Shown here piece by piece: positions 4,768 through 6,098 of a DNA stretch of 6,098 bases. The notes under the pieces were generated by a model, which saw only the letters and a list, made by a program, of their open reading frames with translations, was not told where the DNA came from and made no database searches. Location of the stretch: contig JBMOEX010000107.1 in assembly GCA_049314535.1 (NCBI GenBank), positions 1 to 6,098 of the forward strand. The letters run 5' to 3'. The DNA comes from LMEP-6097 sp049314535 (lineage in GTDB: Bacteria; Cyanobacteriota; Vampirovibrionia; LMEP-6097). The position numbers and the translations under genes are program-made. Positions within the stretch are counted from its first letter, which is position 1. Each line of letters begins with the position of its first letter.

Positions 4768-5977
4768 CAGCCCAACTGCATTACTATTAGGAGCAGGCTT
4801 CTCTATTCCATTCGGGATGCCAAGCACAGAAAAGCTTACAGAGCTTGTAACTTCAGAAGAAATTAAATTCGCAAGAGCTACTTGGGAAGATTATTATACA
4901 GAAGAACAATGGCGCAGAGATGGCTTCTATATTAGTGATTTAGATTTCAGCGAGGCAGAAGCTTATCATAATATAATTCGTTTTTTATATGAAAAAGAAC
5001 AAGCCATAGAATCTAAATTAGATCGAAACATTAACTTCGAAGATATATATTCACTGTTATACTCCCTAGAGCATCCCTCTAAAAATGCCTGCAATCACAG
5101 ATATCTAGAGGGTTTCATCGAATATTTAGACAAATTAAATGATGAAAAGAAGACTAAATTAAAAATATCTTGGCTTGAACGAGATTTACTAAATGACCTA
5201 AAAGAAGAATACACTAAGCCTTGTTCTGAAGCCATGAAAATGCTTCAATGCATTATAGCTAAAGAATTACAGAAGGATTTTGAGCTAAATTCTCAACTCT
5301 TAGCATCTGAATTCTGGGATCACTTATTCAAATCTGAAAAAATAAATATATTCTCCTTAAACCATGACCTAATCATAGAACGGATCTTAGAACAAAAATC
5401 AAAGGATTTTCAAGATGGCTTTGAATTTAAAAATGGTTTTCAAGAATTTACTGATAATTTTCCAGATAATAATAAAATCAATTTTTTAAAATTACACGGC
5501 TCAATTAATTGGTTCAATGTAAGTGGCTCAGGCAGAAATTTTTACGTAAATAATAAAAATACCCGAATAATGAATAATAATGATATGTATTCTAAGCTAT
5601 TAGAAAATAGCCAGGAATCTTTATCTATCGAGCACAGAGCATTCCTAACTGGCACTCAAAATAAATATGAAGAATACCTAATGAGCATTTACTCTGATTT
5701 AAAATGGCACTATAAAAGACTTCTCAAAGACACGGAAAAATTAATAGTAATAGGCTATAGCTTCGGTGATTACGGTGTAACCACTGAAATAATTAACTGG
5801 ATGCATAAAAAAACCGATGCAAAGCTAATCATCATCGACCCCAACGCTAACAATCTCCTAGAAACTGGCTTCTTAATGCCAAGATTAAAGAAAAAGTTCC
5901 CCGAAAGAATTACAGCCATTAATAAACGCTTCCAATATCTAAAAGAAGCAGACTATAAATCTATTTTCAGTACTTAA
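4760..5977 (+). CDS. SIR2-family protein (SIR2_2-like), probable NAD+-consuming effector
   Basis: This 405-residue protein has the signatures of the bacterial SIR2-like superfamily used in anti-phage systems (Thoeris ThsA, DSR1/2, SIR2-HerA, SIR2-Argonaute). They are the Rossmann-type start LLLGAGFSIPFGMPS (8-22), NFEDIYSLLYSLE (92-104), Asn201-His-Asp203 in FSLNHDLIIE, KLHGSINW with His246 (244-251), and LIVIGYSFGDYG (328-339) followed by KLIIIDPN. Asn201 and His246 correspond to the asparagine and histidine needed for NAD+ hydrolysis in studied members. A helical insertion of about 100 residues (roughly 105-195) separates the first two blocks, where a sensor or partner-binding surface could lie. 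No TIR, STALD, ATPase or membrane domain is attached. The ATG overlaps the hepT stop by 8 bases, so translation depends on hepT. NAD+ depletion is inferred from the family. Confidence 0.88.
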   Translation: MTSSPTALLLGAGFSIPFGMPSTEKLTELVTSEEIKFARATWEDYYTEEQWRRDGFYISDLDFSEAEAYHNIIRFLYEKEQAIESKLDRNINFEDIYSLLYSLEHPSKNACNHRYLEGFIEYLDKLNDEKKTKLKISWLERDLLNDLKEEYTKPCSEAMKMLQCIIAKELQKDFELNSQLLASEFWDHLFKSEKINIFSLNHDLIIERILEQKSKDFQDGFEFKNGFQEFTDNFPDNNKINFLKLHGSINWFNVSGSGRNFYVNNKNTRIMNNNDMYSKLLENSQESLSIEHRAFLTGTQNKYEEYLMSIYSDLKWHYKRLLKDTEKLIVIGYSFGDYGVTTEIINWMHKKTDAKLIIIDPNANNLLETGFLMPRLKKKFPERITAINKRFQYLKEADYKSIFST

Positions 5978-6064
5978 AGAGATCGCCACAACTCCATCCC
6001 CTACGTTTTCATTGCCCTAATACTCCTCATCGGCACACTACATTTTCACCCTACTCAGCCTTGA
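5978..6064 (+). other. Short hydrophobic reading frame after the SIR2 stop, possible membrane-protein remnant
   Basis: The final 121 bases of the window contain no complete gene. Directly after the SIR2 TAA, in the same frame, 28 sense codons run to a TGA at 6062-6064 and encode a hydrophobic stretch (SIPYVFIALILLIGTLHFH) resembling a single membrane span with a short tail. The stretch is clearly more C-rich than the operon before it, suggesting different DNA. It has no start codon. It may be the last codons of a membrane protein cut off when the upstream cassette inserted, or chance. No terminator hairpin for the operon is visible here. Confidence 0.28.
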
Positions 6065-6098
6065 GCACCTTGTACAGCAGTCTCTAAAATAAAATTCC

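Noticed and set aside
6055..6098. Minus-strand frame entering from the right edge, ending ILETAVQGAQG before a TGA
   Set aside because: Only 13 codons are visible, with no recognisable motif; cannot be supported as the end of a gene.
1..6098. CRISPR arrays, tRNA/rRNA genes, insertion sequences, integrase or attachment sites
   Set aside because: No regularly spaced repeats, tRNA-like cloverleaf sequences, transposase motifs or paired flanking repeats were seen by eye.

Overview
This is an AT-rich bacterial window that uses all three stop codons, with no sign of TGA recoding. Most starts lack a recognisable Shine-Dalgarno sequence, and several genes are coupled by short overlaps instead. I cannot name the organism. 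The RimB-like/RimK pair and the DUF2805/TIGR03643 gene are shared by several phyla (Bacteroidota, Proteobacteria and others), so lineage is left open.

Left part (1-1631): three plus-strand genes joined by ATGA stop/start overlaps. They are a small unrecognised basic protein (possibly the end of a longer protein entering from outside the window), a RimB-like retropepsin-fold protease, and RimK, the ATP-grasp ligase that adds glutamates to ribosomal protein S6. This looks like a conserved ribosome-modification operon.

Middle part (1632-4001): accessory DNA with signs of turnover. A start-less minus-strand membrane-protein remnant (1644-1811) runs up to the promoter region of an AAA_14/DUF4143 ATPase (1846-3024). 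Converging on the ATPase is a decayed toxin-antitoxin pair on the minus strand. The antitoxin is frameshifted in a (GA)5 tract, and the MazF/PemK-like toxin lacks its N-terminal part. A DUF2805/TIGR03643 gene diverges from the antitoxin. It is followed by a 53-residue single-span membrane protein with a good Shine-Dalgarno sequence.

Right part (4002-5977): the most interesting section. A minimal nucleotidyltransferase (MntA-like), a HEPN RNase (HepT-like) and a SIR2-family protein form an operon in which both junctions overlap by 8 nt. MntA/HepT is a known toxin-antitoxin module in which the nucleotidyltransferase AMPylates and silences the RNase. SIR2-family proteins serve as NAD+-depleting effectors in several anti-phage systems. 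Catalytic motifs of all three are intact. The natural hypothesis is one defence system with an RNA-cleaving arm and an NAD+-depleting arm, controlled by AMPylation. This is inferred from gene order and motifs and is not demonstrated.

The last 121 bases (5978-6098) carry no complete gene. They are visibly less AT-rich than the operon and contain a short hydrophobic reading frame, in phase with the SIR2 gene, that looks like the end of an unrelated membrane protein.
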